Made by a program: the position numbers and the translations under genes
The notes under the pieces: generated by a model
Database searches by the model: none
What the model was told of the DNA's origin: nothing
Seen by the model: the letters and a program-made list of their open reading frames with translations, nothing else
Part shown: piece after piece, positions 52,742 through 61,460 of the stretch
How positions within the stretch are numbered: position 1 is the first letter of the stretch
Layout: every line of letters begins with the position of its first letter
Assembly (NCBI GenBank): GCA_013695355.1
Contig: JACDAQ010000007.1
Span: 1-64,000, forward strand
DNA from: Candidatus Protochlamydia sp.
GTDB taxonomy: Bacteria; Chlamydiota; Chlamydiia; Chlamydiales; Parachlamydiaceae
DNA: 64,000 nt
Direction: 5' to 3'

Positions 52742-53835
52742 GAGGCTTCCTTATTGCGAAGAAGTACCCCTTCGATCGATAGTCCCGGCCCGAAAGCCAA
52801 TCCTGCGGCCCACTCCCTTTTTTTCTTCTGCTGCCTGAGCTCTTCCAGAACAAAAAAGAAAGTTGCACTCGACATATTTCCGTAATTGGCAAGGGTCTTC
52901 CAGGAGGCTTGCGTATGCTGTGAACTAATTTGCAACCTTTTTTCGATCGACTGTAAAATCGACTTTCCGCCAGGGTGGATGGGCCAGTCGCATTCTTCAG
53001 CTTTAAGATTTTTAGGTAAAAGAGCATCGGTAAAGGCCTCTATTGCCCTTCCAAGATAAACTGGAACGGTATGAGACAATCGCATTAAATATCCTTTACT
53101 GCTGGCCTCCCAAGACATCTTATCCAAAGATTTTTCTACACCTAAGGTGTGGCTGTTAAAAATTTCCCATAACGGTTTCTCTGATGGTCCAGGTTCTGCG
53201 CCCATGATAACGGCAGAAGCTCCATCGGAAAAAAGGGAATTGCCGATCATGGTCTCGCTATCTGTCTCCACTTGTAAATGGAGGCTGCAAAGCTCTGTAC
53301 AGACAACTAAAATGCGATTCTTTGGATTTTCTTTAGCAAAGGCTTGGGCAACCGATAAGCCCTTAAAGGCTCCAAAGCATCCCATAAAATTTATTCCCAG
53401 ACGGTTAACTGAAGGATTCAATTTTAACGCTTGCATTAGGCCGAACTCCAAACCTGGCGCAACAACACCGGTACAGGAAATTGAAATAACATGTGTAATT
53501 GAAGCAGGATTACCATTCCAGTTATTTAGTGCCTTTAGAGAAGCTTCGTAAGCCAGTTTCGGAGCTTCATTTTTATAAATTTCGTTTCTTTCTGACATTC
53601 CTGGAATGGTTTTAGGAAAATCGTGCCCCCAGAAATTCCAGTTTTCCCTTTTTTCATTAAATTCATTTAAAATCGAATGGCGTTTTGTAATGGCCGAATT
53701 TTTATAAAGCTGTCTGATCGCAGCCGTTTTTCTTTCATCTAAATTTAAAATGGCTGAAAATTTTTCCGCTGTATCCATTTGCGGAAAAATATGAGGGGGG
53801 ACCGCGGTTCCAAGGCCAAGAATAGCAGCATGCAT
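52738..53835 (-). CDS. Type III polyketide synthase (chalcone/stilbene synthase family)
   Basis: A 365-residue homodimeric ketosynthase that condenses malonyl-CoA units onto an acyl-CoA starter. The catalytic triad is visible: C153 in NFMGCFGAFKGL, H287 in WPIHPGGKSIL, and N320 in NYGNMSSATFFFVLEEL. Length fits the family. It is followed by a coupled methyltransferase, with an FAD oxidoreductase further on, forming a small polyketide/alkylpyrone or alkylresorcinol-type cluster. The starter and product cannot be told from sequence. Such a cluster is unexpected in an obligate intracellular chlamydia. Confidence 0.93.
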   Translation of the reverse strand: MHAAILGLGTAVPPHIFPQMDTAEKFSAILNLDERKTAAIRQLYKNSAITKRHSILNEFNEKRENWNFWGHDFPKTIPGMSERNEIYKNEAPKLAYEASLKALNNWNGNPASITHVISISCTGVVAPGLEFGLMQALKLNPSVNRLGINFMGCFGAFKGLSVAQAFAKENPKNRILVVCTELCSLHLQVETDSETMIGNSLFSDGASAVIMGAEPGPSEKPLWEIFNSHTLGVEKSLDKMSWEASSKGYLMRLSHTVPVYLGRAIEAFTDALLPKNLKAEECDWPIHPGGKSILQSIEKRLQISSQHTQASWKTLANYGNMSSATFFFVLEELRQQKKKREWAAGLAFGPGLSIEGVLLRNKEAS

Positions 53836-54015
53836 AAAAATCCTAAAATAAGTGATTAAAATTTATAATAAAATTTATTAAAAATAAAGAATCTTATGTT
53901 ATCCGATTTCGGAGAAAAATAAGTTTTTTCCTATTTAATTTGAAATCTTTCTTGTTGAGCTTATTAGTAATTACCATTATCTTTATTCATTAATCATTTT
54001 ATTTATTGAGGTTCA
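53836..54015. other. Divergent intergenic region
   Basis: About 180 AT-rich bases between the polyketide synthase start (minus) and the unknown gene at 54016 (plus). It must contain both promoters; none is clear. Confidence 0.35.
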
Positions 54016-55863
54016 ATGCCCATATCAATCCCTTCTTTTTCTTCAGCTGAACCTTTTTTCCGTGGATTAAGCAATGGAATGCTTTTTAACATGGCAAGAA
54101 GTCAAGAAATTACTGTCCTTCAAGGGCGCAATCATTTCATAGCAGCTTTCGCTCAGATGATGGAGGCAGCAATAGCTTTTGATCAGATGGATTTAGCCTT
54201 CAAAGCATACGACCTAACCCACCCCATTCAGAAATTAGCCTTTTCAAAATTCGGCATGCCGCTGATAAAATTCGGAGTGCCTGCCGGCCTGGCTTTTCTA
54301 GCCAGCTCTGAAATTTCGAATATTTATTTGAGAAAAGTAGTTAATTTGGCGCAAGAGCATGTGGGCTCAATGTGCTTAATTGCAAGCATTGCCTCAAATG
54401 TCGCTTTATTCGCTATCGGACAGCAACTAATGGCAGGAACCACCCTCCTTTACTTAGGAATTGGCTTCTTGGACCGGCAAAATCTTTTGCCTGAAAGAGT
54501 TCATCAAATTTTGGATAAGGGTGGACATGTCATTGGCAGTATCACAGGTTTGGTATTCGGAGGTACATTTGTCCGGCTTATTTCAATCGTTGATATTGCT
54601 ATGACAACTTATAAATTCTACCTTTCCTATATGCATCCAAACCCTGAACTTATTCCGCAAATGATTCAAGAAGCTCAACCGCTCCCTGTAGTGCCACTAA
54701 TTGAAACACCCGTTTTGGTTACAAGAGATCATTTAAATACTTTAAATGATTTTACTTGGTGCGAGGTAAACCAGGAACATCTAAATCGCAATCTGCTTCC
54801 TCCTATCAGAGAAGGAGTGACATTAGACAGAGTAATAGAACTGTCTGAAGCAATTGAATGGGAAAATCATCGCGCAGTCATCCATGCAAAACTTGAAGAT
54901 GATGAAAGGTGGCGCGAAATTTATGCTGGAACAATGGATGAAATTGCTTATTTTAAGCAGAATTTGCAAAAATTAGTCAATGGGATCAAAAACCGTGAGA
55001 TTCTTCAGGGTAGGCCTCAAAATTTTCAAATGGTAGAAGCTTATTTGCTTTATCTTGCGCAAGAATTGGCAAATTTAGATGAGATGACACAGGCCGATTA
55101 CCTGATCACTTTAGGTATTGAAGGGGGAGAATATTGCGGACCTGGTGCATTTAGGGTGATAGAGGAACTCTTTTCAAACATGATTTCCCATACTGCAGGG
55201 GTGCCTTTTGAGTGGCGCCTGCTGGCTTGTCTGCAGCAGGAACGGATCGCCATTTTTCAACAGATTTATGATAATTTTTGGAAATCTTCACCTATTTTTC
55301 AGCTTTATAAAACTTTTATGAATATGAACGATGTCCACAATTATGACACTTTGATTAATTTAACTAAGGCCGGCCCAAGGTTTGGCATTCCACATCAGGG
55401 AGCTCTTAATGATGAGGCGGCCTATGTACCCCCCTCTAGCGAAATAATGTGCAAACCCTTCAATAAGGCACTGGAAAAGACATTCTGGCAAGGCAGTGAA
55501 ATGCCAAGAATGCAAGTGGAAAAAAACCCCAATTTAAACCCTGTTGAATCATGGAAAGTGTGGCGCTGGTATAAGGTGGCAATTGATCAAGTATGGGTAA
55601 ATGGGTATGAGCAAAACACGATTCTGCAGCGTTTGAAAACGACGATTGGGACAGCTCAACTCCCTAAGGCAGAGATATATGTATGGTGGCAAAATTGGAT
55701 TCAAAGACAGCCTGTTCCCGATGCGGAAAAAGCTCTAATGGAAGAAGAATTAATGATGTTCGCAAGCATTAATGGAGAAAGTCTTGAGACAGAGCAAGGG
55801 GAAATCCGGCCGAAATTCCTAATTGCAATGCTACAAGAAATGGGTGTTTTAAGAGCCAACTAA
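54016..55863 (+). CDS. Hypothetical protein with hydrophobic N-terminal half
   Basis: I do not recognise this 615-residue protein. Residues ~80-200 contain three or four long hydrophobic segments (MPLIKFGVPAGLAFLAS; MCLIASIASNVALFAIG; TTLLYLGIGFLD; VIGSITGLVFGGTFVRLISI). The ~400 residues that follow are soluble, helical and Trp/Gln-rich. No signal peptide. The closely spaced hydrophobic segments could suit a protein inserted into the inclusion membrane, but the classic bilobed Inc pattern is not clear. It starts after a gagg site. A cacaaag-type repeat follows. Confidence 0.7.
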   Translation: MPISIPSFSSAEPFFRGLSNGMLFNMARSQEITVLQGRNHFIAAFAQMMEAAIAFDQMDLAFKAYDLTHPIQKLAFSKFGMPLIKFGVPAGLAFLASSEISNIYLRKVVNLAQEHVGSMCLIASIASNVALFAIGQQLMAGTTLLYLGIGFLDRQNLLPERVHQILDKGGHVIGSITGLVFGGTFVRLISIVDIAMTTYKFYLSYMHPNPELIPQMIQEAQPLPVVPLIETPVLVTRDHLNTLNDFTWCEVNQEHLNRNLLPPIREGVTLDRVIELSEAIEWENHRAVIHAKLEDDERWREIYAGTMDEIAYFKQNLQKLVNGIKNREILQGRPQNFQMVEAYLLYLAQELANLDEMTQADYLITLGIEGGEYCGPGAFRVIEELFSNMISHTAGVPFEWRLLACLQQERIAIFQQIYDNFWKSSPIFQLYKTFMNMNDVHNYDTLINLTKAGPRFGIPHQGALNDEAAYVPPSSEIMCKPFNKALEKTFWQGSEMPRMQVEKNPNLNPVESWKVWRWYKVAIDQVWVNGYEQNTILQRLKTTIGTAQLPKAEIYVWWQNWIQRQPVPDAEKALMEEELMMFASINGESLETEQGEIRPKFLIAMLQEMGVLRAN

Positions 55864-55878
55864 AGACGTATTAATTGA

Positions 55879-55985
55879 ACACAAAGGCCCTAAGACACAC
55901 AGAAAAATCATCAATGACAGAAAAAAAGGGGCTATTAATTGCACCCTCTTAGTGCCTTTGTGACTCTGTGTCTTTGTGTTTGATT
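55879..55985. repeat. Inverted repeat (AACACAAAGG / CTTTGTGTTT)
   Basis: aacacaaaggccctaagacacac and the near-complement gtgactctgtgtctttgtgttt bracket the gap after 55863, with a second pair around aaaaggggctat / ggcccta. Similar in style to 11195-11272. Confidence 0.5.
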
Positions 55986-56033
55986 TCTTATTCTATTCAT
56001 AAATTTGGTCATAGATACGCCTATCTGAATATT

Positions 56034-56060
56034 GAAGCAGGCTGCAATCCAGCCTGCTTC
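56034..56060 (-). terminator. Terminator-like hairpin
   Basis: GAAGCAGGCTG-caatc-CAGCCTGCTTC is a perfect inverted repeat 8 bases past the stop of the minus-strand gene at 56069. Confidence 0.65.
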
Positions 56061-56068
56061 ATTAGCAG

Positions 56069-56521
56069 TTAGGCGGGTACACTGGGAATGGAAGGAATGA
56101 TAGGATATATCACCATCGGAATACTATTTCTAAGATGGAGATTAATCGATCCAGTGTATAAGCGTAAGGCATGAATAGCTACATCAACAAATAAATATTC
56201 AAATGGATTGGCAGTACCTACCAGAGCTTTCTCGACATAACCTGCTCCGATAATGGCCATAGTCCCGCGAGCCATTTCCTGATTCCAAGTTAATGAATCA
56301 TTAACAACCACATATTTAAATATGGGTGCCGCCAGAGCATGGATCAACGATGCGCTCATAGAGACTGCGCCTGCTATTAAACCAAGTTTGGGGTCGCTTC
56401 TAGTGACTGACCGAATGACAAAAGCGGTTGCGAAGCTTGTGAGCAGGGATTGCGGAATTTGCTCAGGAAGATTTTCATAGTAATAAGACATTTGATTCTG
56501 CACAGCAGTTAATAGGGTCAT
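56069..56521 (-). CDS. Small hypothetical hydrophobic protein
   Basis: A 150-residue protein of unknown function with hydrophobic stretches around 26-36, 48-70 (LIAGAVSMSASLIHALAAPI) and 88-96, and a Pro/Ile-rich tail (PIIPSIPSVPA). It may be membrane-associated. It resembles the N-terminal half of the 54016 product in composition only. It is monocistronic, with its own hairpin terminator. Confidence 0.6.
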   Translation of the reverse strand: MTLLTAVQNQMSYYYENLPEQIPQSLLTSFATAFVIRSVTRSDPKLGLIAGAVSMSASLIHALAAPIFKYVVVNDSLTWNQEMARGTMAIIGAGYVEKALVGTANPFEYLFVDVAIHALRLYTGSINLHLRNSIPMVIYPIIPSIPSVPA

Positions 56522-56656
56522 AAGGCTCCTGTTTATTTTATTTGTATTTGTTTATATAATACTTATCTACGATAGGATGTTAAACCACTAAAGTAAATAG
56601 TGGGCTATCTTACATATCTCATTTTAATTAGTCAATTTAATAAAGAACTAATATAC

Positions 56657-57445
56657 ATGCCATCAAATTCAGTTTACTATAGCAAAAAATTCTTCATTCT
56701 TTTTTGTTTTTTTAACTTTTCTTTTCTATTTTCTGAAATTGAAGTGCTTATTCCATCTATCATTAGAAAAATTCCTCATGCTTCCAATGCGTTTACGCAA
56801 GGCTTGGCCATTGATGAAGATAAAAATGTACTTTATGAAAGCACAGGCTTGTACGGCCGGTCTAGTGTGCGGCAAATCGATCTGAAGGATGGGAAAATAA
56901 CCAGGCTTCTTAATCTCCCTTCTCATTTATTTGGAGAAGGCTTAGCATTGGCGAACAACCGGCTGGTCCAGCTCACATGGAAAGAAAAGTCCGCTTTGGT
57001 TTACTCTAAAGAAAGTTTTGATCTACTTAAAATATTTCCTTATACCGGCGAAGGGTGGGGGTTATGTTATGATCAGGAATTAAACAGATTTTGGATGAGC
57101 AATGGATCATCTTTGCTTTTCCGAAGGGACCCTGTTAATTTTAAAATTGACGGAGCCTTGAATGTTCATATGGATGGAAGAAATATCGACTATCTCAACG
57201 ACTTAGTTTGCGCCGGTCCTGTTCTGTTTGCCAATAGATGGGGAAAGGACTTTATCTACCGCATTGACAAGCAGACTGGAAAAGTGACCGGCATGATCGA
57301 TGCATCGCATCTCCTTACGCCGGCCGAAAAGGCAAATTTAGACCCAGAAAGTGTTTTAAACGGGATTGCCTACCGCGAAAGTACCGGGACATTTTTTTTA
57401 ACAGGAAAGTATTGGCCTTATATTTATGAAGTTTTAATTAAATGA
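56657..57445 (+). CDS. Glutaminyl-peptide cyclotransferase (plant/bacterial type)
   Basis: About 262 residues from the ATG at 56657, chosen because a signal peptide (KKFFILFCFFNFSFLFS) follows directly; an upstream GTG at 56600 would bury it. The mature part is a five-bladed β-propeller of the glutaminyl cyclase family: HASNAFTQGLAID, VLYESTGLYGRSSVRQID, GEGLALANNRLVQLTWKE, GEGWGLCYD, NDLVC, and LNGIAYRESTGTFFLTGKYWP. It converts N-terminal Gln to pyroglutamate on exported proteins. It overlaps the next gene by 4 bases (ATGA). Confidence 0.9.
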   Translation: MPSNSVYYSKKFFILFCFFNFSFLFSEIEVLIPSIIRKIPHASNAFTQGLAIDEDKNVLYESTGLYGRSSVRQIDLKDGKITRLLNLPSHLFGEGLALANNRLVQLTWKEKSALVYSKESFDLLKIFPYTGEGWGLCYDQELNRFWMSNGSSLLFRRDPVNFKIDGALNVHMDGRNIDYLNDLVCAGPVLFANRWGKDFIYRIDKQTGKVTGMIDASHLLTPAEKANLDPESVLNGIAYRESTGTFFLTGKYWPYIYEVLIK

Positions 57446-58128
57446 CACATGAAACTCTTTCCAATTCCCTGGAAATAAAAAACTATTTCGACCGTCGTTT
57501 TGGAAAAGAAGATCCTCTTCTTCATGCAATCAGAACGGAAGCTGAGAAAAAAGGGCTACCTCCCATCCAGGTCTCAATTCATTTAGGAAGGCTGCTTTTT
57601 ATGTTCGCCAAAATTCAGGGGGCCCGCCGCATTCTTGAGATCGGTATTTTAGGGGGGTATAGCACCATTTGCTTAGCCAGAGCCCTTCCTCCGGAGGGCT
57701 ATTTATTGGCTTTTGAAAAAAATGCCCTCCATGTTGAAATCGCCAAAGAGCATATCGAGCAGGCCGGTCTTTCTAAAAATGTCGAAATCAGGCAAGGGTT
57801 GGCAATCGATTTATTAGCCGAAGCTGCTGCTAGCTCGCCTCCTCCTTTCGACTTTATTTTTATTGATGCTGATAAAGAGGGGAATGCGCTTTATTTGGAA
57901 TGGGCCATTCACCTTTCCCGTCCTGGAACGCTAATTCTAATTGATAATATGATCCCAAAAGGTGATAAAGTTGGCTATCCTAGCCATCATGAAGCGGAAG
58001 AAGTTTACGCGTTTAATGATTACTTAGCTCTCCACCCATTGCTTGAATCAGCCATTTTTCCTACTTTGATAGGAGAGACAGGCCGCTTGGATGGTGTCGC
58101 CATTTTACTTGTAAAGGAGTTTTCTTAA
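57442..58128 (+). CDS. O-methyltransferase (family 3, CCoAOMT-like)
   Basis: A 228-residue SAM-dependent enzyme. Motifs: RRILEIGILGGYSTICLARAL (motif I), a central DFIFIDADKEGNALYLEWA with the metal-binding aspartate typical of catechol/caffeoyl-CoA O-methyltransferases, and LILIDNMIPKGD. The C-terminal half ends in the family-typical DGVAILLVK. Translationally coupled to the cyclotransferase gene. Its small-molecule substrate is unknown. Confidence 0.92.
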   Translation: MTHETLSNSLEIKNYFDRRFGKEDPLLHAIRTEAEKKGLPPIQVSIHLGRLLFMFAKIQGARRILEIGILGGYSTICLARALPPEGYLLAFEKNALHVEIAKEHIEQAGLSKNVEIRQGLAIDLLAEAAASSPPPFDFIFIDADKEGNALYLEWAIHLSRPGTLILIDNMIPKGDKVGYPSHHEAEEVYAFNDYLALHPLLESAIFPTLIGETGRLDGVAILLVKEFS

Positions 58129-58207
58129 CAAAATCTTAATAAACATCTAATGCTTTCTTTTTAACATTAACTTATAATATTGTTTTTATAAGTATGGAGA
58201 GATGTAA

Positions 58208-59137
58208 ATGAAAAGAATATTAAATTTAGTAATTACAGGGATTATTATGCTGCAATCTTTTGTTAATCTCGCGGATGCATCGCCTGTTTTTCCGATGATT
58301 GATTCCCCTTCTTATGAATTCGAAGAACTACCAAGGAATTGGCGCACAACCAAAAAAAGTATTTCCGACCCCTCCACCAATCTTTTAGGGCTTAATAATT
58401 TACAAGTATCAGGTAGCGCTCAATTCAACGAAAAAGCTTTTGTTTATTTGACCCATAAACTACCGAACGTCCGTATCATTGTATTGGATCTTCGTCAGGA
58501 GTCTCACTTGATTGTCAATGGGACAGCAATTAGCTGGACTGATGGACAGGAGAATCGAGGCAATAGTGGAAAAACACTAAATGAGATTGAAAGAGACGAA
58601 CAACAACGCCTCGAACAGATTAAGAAAGAAGGCTTAGCGATGAAAAATTCGCCCATCTCTTCTCACGAATTTGGAAAAAACCTTGTCCAGACTGAAAAAG
58701 AGCTTGTGGAGTCTTTAGGCCATACCTATATCCGTTTGCCCGTAGCCGATCATAATGCACCTTCTGACGCAACGGTTGATCAGTATGTTGCGCTAATTAA
58801 AAGTCTTGGTACGAATGATTGGGTCCATGTCCATTGTAAAGCAGGCAAGGGGCGGACCACGACATTTATGACTGTCTACGATATCATGAAAAACGCACAA
58901 AGTGTGGCCCTAATGGATATTTTGTCACGCCAAAAACTGCTTGGAGGAACGGATCTAACTCACTGGCAGAGAAATACAATCAGGGATTCGGTGCTCAAAA
59001 AAAGGTTTGAATTTATTAAAAATTTCTACCGCTATTGTAAAGAAGTCCCTCTTTTTGATCAGAAATGGTCAGAATGGGTTGCAGCCTTACCAAACGCTCA
59101 ACTACCAATAAACGCGCCAGCATCCATCGCAAAATAA
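58208..59137 (+). CDS. Secreted protein-tyrosine/inositol-phosphatase-like protein
   Basis: A 309-residue protein with a signal peptide (1-~24, LNLVITGIIMLQSFVNLADA). It has the Cys-X5-Arg phosphatase loop VHCKAGKGRTTTF with C210 and R216. D181 in LPVADHNAPSD is the likely general acid, as in PTP-like phytases and related bacterial effectors. IVLDLRQESHLIVNG gives the β-strand that precedes the insertion found in that group. It is predicted to act outside the cytoplasm, on phosphotyrosine or inositol phosphates of the host. The 3' end overlaps the convergent gene by 36 bases. Confidence 0.85.
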   Translation: MKRILNLVITGIIMLQSFVNLADASPVFPMIDSPSYEFEELPRNWRTTKKSISDPSTNLLGLNNLQVSGSAQFNEKAFVYLTHKLPNVRIIVLDLRQESHLIVNGTAISWTDGQENRGNSGKTLNEIERDEQQRLEQIKKEGLAMKNSPISSHEFGKNLVQTEKELVESLGHTYIRLPVADHNAPSDATVDQYVALIKSLGTNDWVHVHCKAGKGRTTTFMTVYDIMKNAQSVALMDILSRQKLLGGTDLTHWQRNTIRDSVLKKRFEFIKNFYRYCKEVPLFDQKWSEWVAALPNAQLPINAPASIAK

Positions 59138-59785
59138 GGCGTGGCCTTGCAGGGTAATCCGCTTGTCCTCCTCAAAGAATTCTTTGGCGGGTGCAATTTG
59201 ATGCATTAGCATTCCTTCGTGCAGAACTATTTTTCCTGTTTCGTAAGGGACATAATATTTAGGAAGCTTTTGGGCAGTTTCTTCAATAGGGAATGGATGA
59301 GCAATATCAAAAGTTTTATTCCAATAATTGAGCCCTCCTCCTAAACGTGGAAGGGCTAAGGCAAGGGTAAAGCTTAGAGGGCGTGAATCCTTCACTTCTT
59401 TATAGTGCGACCAGCTCGTTTTTTTAAATTGAAGATCGAAATGGATGCTGGCTCCTTTTTCAACAAATTCCTGGCTAGCCAGAAAAATATGAAAGCCTGG
59501 CAGGGACAAGGTAGGTTCATATTGAACCTCCTGCTTTAGCTCATTTTTAAGGGTCTCAAGTAGACGATCATAAAGCATGGCAAAATGCAGCCTTAAGAAG
59601 TAATTATTCGATTGGACGAAGCTATCGTACAATTTGGATGCGGGATCTTGCTTATCCAGGTATAAAGCGGTCCCTAGCGAGAAAAAATTTGGATGCCTTA
59701 GAGACCAAAAAGGGCGCAATTCAAAAATTTTATCTAAAGTCTGTTTAACTTCTTCTTTATTGAGCATAGGGATGGGAGCAAGCAT
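59102..59785 (-). CDS. 2OG-Fe(II) oxygenase-like protein
   Basis: A 227-residue protein not matched to a named family. In its C-terminal half it shows the jelly-roll iron triad of 2-oxoglutarate oxygenases: H115-x-D117 in ASIHFDLQF, H195 in MLMHQIAPAK, and R209 in KRITLQGH for 2-oxoglutarate. The region between (LSFTLALALPRLGGGLNYW) fits the core strands. Cytosolic, substrate unknown. A plain hypothetical protein is the alternative. It converges with the phosphatase gene. Confidence 0.6.
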   Translation of the reverse strand: MLAPIPMLNKEEVKQTLDKIFELRPFWSLRHPNFFSLGTALYLDKQDPASKLYDSFVQSNNYFLRLHFAMLYDRLLETLKNELKQEVQYEPTLSLPGFHIFLASQEFVEKGASIHFDLQFKKTSWSHYKEVKDSRPLSFTLALALPRLGGGLNYWNKTFDIAHPFPIEETAQKLPKYYVPYETGKIVLHEGMLMHQIAPAKEFFEEDKRITLQGHALFCDGCWRVYW

Positions 59786-59923
59786 TATAACTCCTGTTTA
59801 TAATAGCTAATAATCTAAATAATATTTTTTGACAATTCTCACTTCGCCTTCGCATCCTTTACTTGCGGTAATTTTCTTTTTTAATAAGGATAAATTCTGA
59901 TATAGGGTCAATAAAAGGGGGAA

Positions 59924-60943
59924 ATGATGGCTTCTTCTCATTTATTTCATTTGAATTCAACGCCGCCTCAACAATCCGTGCCAGGGGGAAGCCGTACCGA
60001 TGCGACTCAGTTCAATTTTCCAGTACTAAGGGACATGTCCCTTTCCTATCTGAGACTTTCTCCAAAAGGTTTTAGAGAGCCTCACTGGCATCCGAATGCG
60101 CACGAATTAAGTTATTGTGTTGCAGGAAGGGCTCTGATGACCGTTTTTAGCCCTGGAGCAGCACATGATACCTTTATTATCGAGCCTGGAACCCTTGCCT
60201 TTGTCCCCATGGGTTCAATCCATCACATTGAAAATACTGGAAATGTCCCTCTTGAAATGCTTGTCTGCTTCAACCATGGATCGCCTGAAGATCTCAATCT
60301 TTCCAGTTCGATTGCTGTGATGCCTCCGTCAATTCTAGGGGAAACTTTTAAGGTAGAACCTTCATTTTTTATTGATCTCAAAGCAGCCCTTCCTCCAGTC
60401 TTTATCGCCGAAAGTGATAATCCCTATAGGGAAGAAATCAGTTGGATGACAAACCGCCTGAAGATGAATATCGGATCAACTCAGCCCCAGATTAAAAATA
60501 AAGGGGGATGGGTCAGGATGAGCAACGCCTTTTTGATGCCCTCTTTAGAGGGGCTTTCAATGTATAGCCTGCAATTAGAACCTCAAGGCGCGCGAGAACC
60601 ACATTGGCATCCAAATGCCCATGAGTTGAACTATCTGATTAGCGGCAAGGCCCGCATAACCCTATTTTCTCCGGTTCAAAATGTAGATACTTTTGATATG
60701 AAAGCTGGCGATATGAGTTTTTTACCTAAAGGCTACTTGCATCATATTGAAAATACAGGGGCTGAACAGGCTTCTTTTGCTATTTTTTTTAATCACTCGG
60801 CTCCCTCGGACATAGGCTTGTCTGGCTGTCTCGGAGCGTACCCGAACGAGTTATTGGCCTCATTATTTAAAGTTCCTGTTTCTTATTTCGACCAGCTCCC
60901 CAAATACCAGCAAGATTTATTTGTGGTTTCGGGAGCGGGTTGA
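59924..60943 (+). CDS. Bicupin, oxalate-decarboxylase-like
   Basis: A 339-residue protein with two cupin domains. Domain 1 has EPHWHPNAHELSY and PMGSIHHIENTG; domain 2 has EPHWHPNAHELNYLISGKAR and PKGYLHHIENTG. Each therefore keeps the HxH...E...H metal set. This is the oxalate decarboxylase/germin bicupin arrangement. Whether it decarboxylates oxalate is uncertain, since the activity depends on a flexible loop I cannot judge. No signal peptide. ATGATG doublet at the start; either is possible. The charged secreted-protein gene follows after 23 bases. Confidence 0.85.
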   Translation: MMASSHLFHLNSTPPQQSVPGGSRTDATQFNFPVLRDMSLSYLRLSPKGFREPHWHPNAHELSYCVAGRALMTVFSPGAAHDTFIIEPGTLAFVPMGSIHHIENTGNVPLEMLVCFNHGSPEDLNLSSSIAVMPPSILGETFKVEPSFFIDLKAALPPVFIAESDNPYREEISWMTNRLKMNIGSTQPQIKNKGGWVRMSNAFLMPSLEGLSMYSLQLEPQGAREPHWHPNAHELNYLISGKARITLFSPVQNVDTFDMKAGDMSFLPKGYLHHIENTGAEQASFAIFFNHSAPSDIGLSGCLGAYPNELLASLFKVPVSYFDQLPKYQQDLFVVSGAG

Positions 60944-60966
60944 GCATTTTGTAAAAGGAGAAATTT

Positions 60967-61374
60967 ATGAAATTGCATTTATCTTTGATAATTTTTGGAG
61001 CTCTGGTTGCATTTATTCCCTTATCTGCTGCAACCCCCGCCCATAAGACTAAAGCTGCCCACACCATTGACGATGCTGAATGGGAAGCGCGCCGCCAGGA
61101 ATGGTGGAGACAGCAAAAAGCTGATCAGGAAAAAAAAGACGAGGAAAATAGAGAGCAAAAGAAGGTGGATGAATTGCATCGCCAGGAAAAAAGCGTTCAG
61201 GAGTCGGTCGATGCGGCTCAAAGGCAGGAATCAGCTGTCGAGCAACGTGGGGCAGAAATTCAGCGGCATGAAGCTAAAAGAAATGATGCCGTGAACATGA
61301 GGCGGCAGGTGGACCGCCGGATAGACGACCGCCGATATGAGCAGCGGCAGGCTGAACGGCGACGCGATCGATAA
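60967..61374 (+). CDS. Small secreted highly charged helical protein
   Basis: A 135-residue protein with a clear signal peptide (LSLIIFGALVAFIPLSAATPA) followed by ~110 residues made almost only of Arg, Lys, Glu, Gln, Asp and Ala, predicted to be one long coiled coil with an Arg-rich end (RRIDDRRYEQRQAERRRDR). No domain recognised. A kaggag-type site (aaaaggagaaattt) precedes the ATG. It is probably periplasmic and co-transcribed with the bicupin. Confidence 0.7.
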   Translation: MKLHLSLIIFGALVAFIPLSAATPAHKTKAAHTIDDAEWEARRQEWWRQQKADQEKKDEENREQKKVDELHRQEKSVQESVDAAQRQESAVEQRGAEIQRHEAKRNDAVNMRRQVDRRIDDRRYEQRQAERRRDR

Positions 61375-61377
61375 GCA

Positions 61378-61457
61378 AAAAATATCTCTCTGTGTGCTCT
61401 GTGATCTCTGTGGCTTTAGTTTTTAAAAACCACGATTACAATAGCCACAGAGAGATT
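61378..61457. repeat. Inverted repeat, CACAGAGA family (copy 3)
   Basis: tctctctgtgtgctctgtga with tctctgtggct forms one arm and agccacagagagattt the other, with an inner gtttttaaaaac palindrome. It lies between the convergent charged-protein gene and cyoE. Confidence 0.6.
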
Positions 61458-61460
61458 TGA

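Noticed and set aside
49015-53835. Plant-type chalcone synthase from a recent eukaryotic transfer
   Set aside because: The methyltransferase and FAD oxidoreductase neighbours and the sequence style are those of bacterial type III PKS clusters; no sign of introns or eukaryotic origin.
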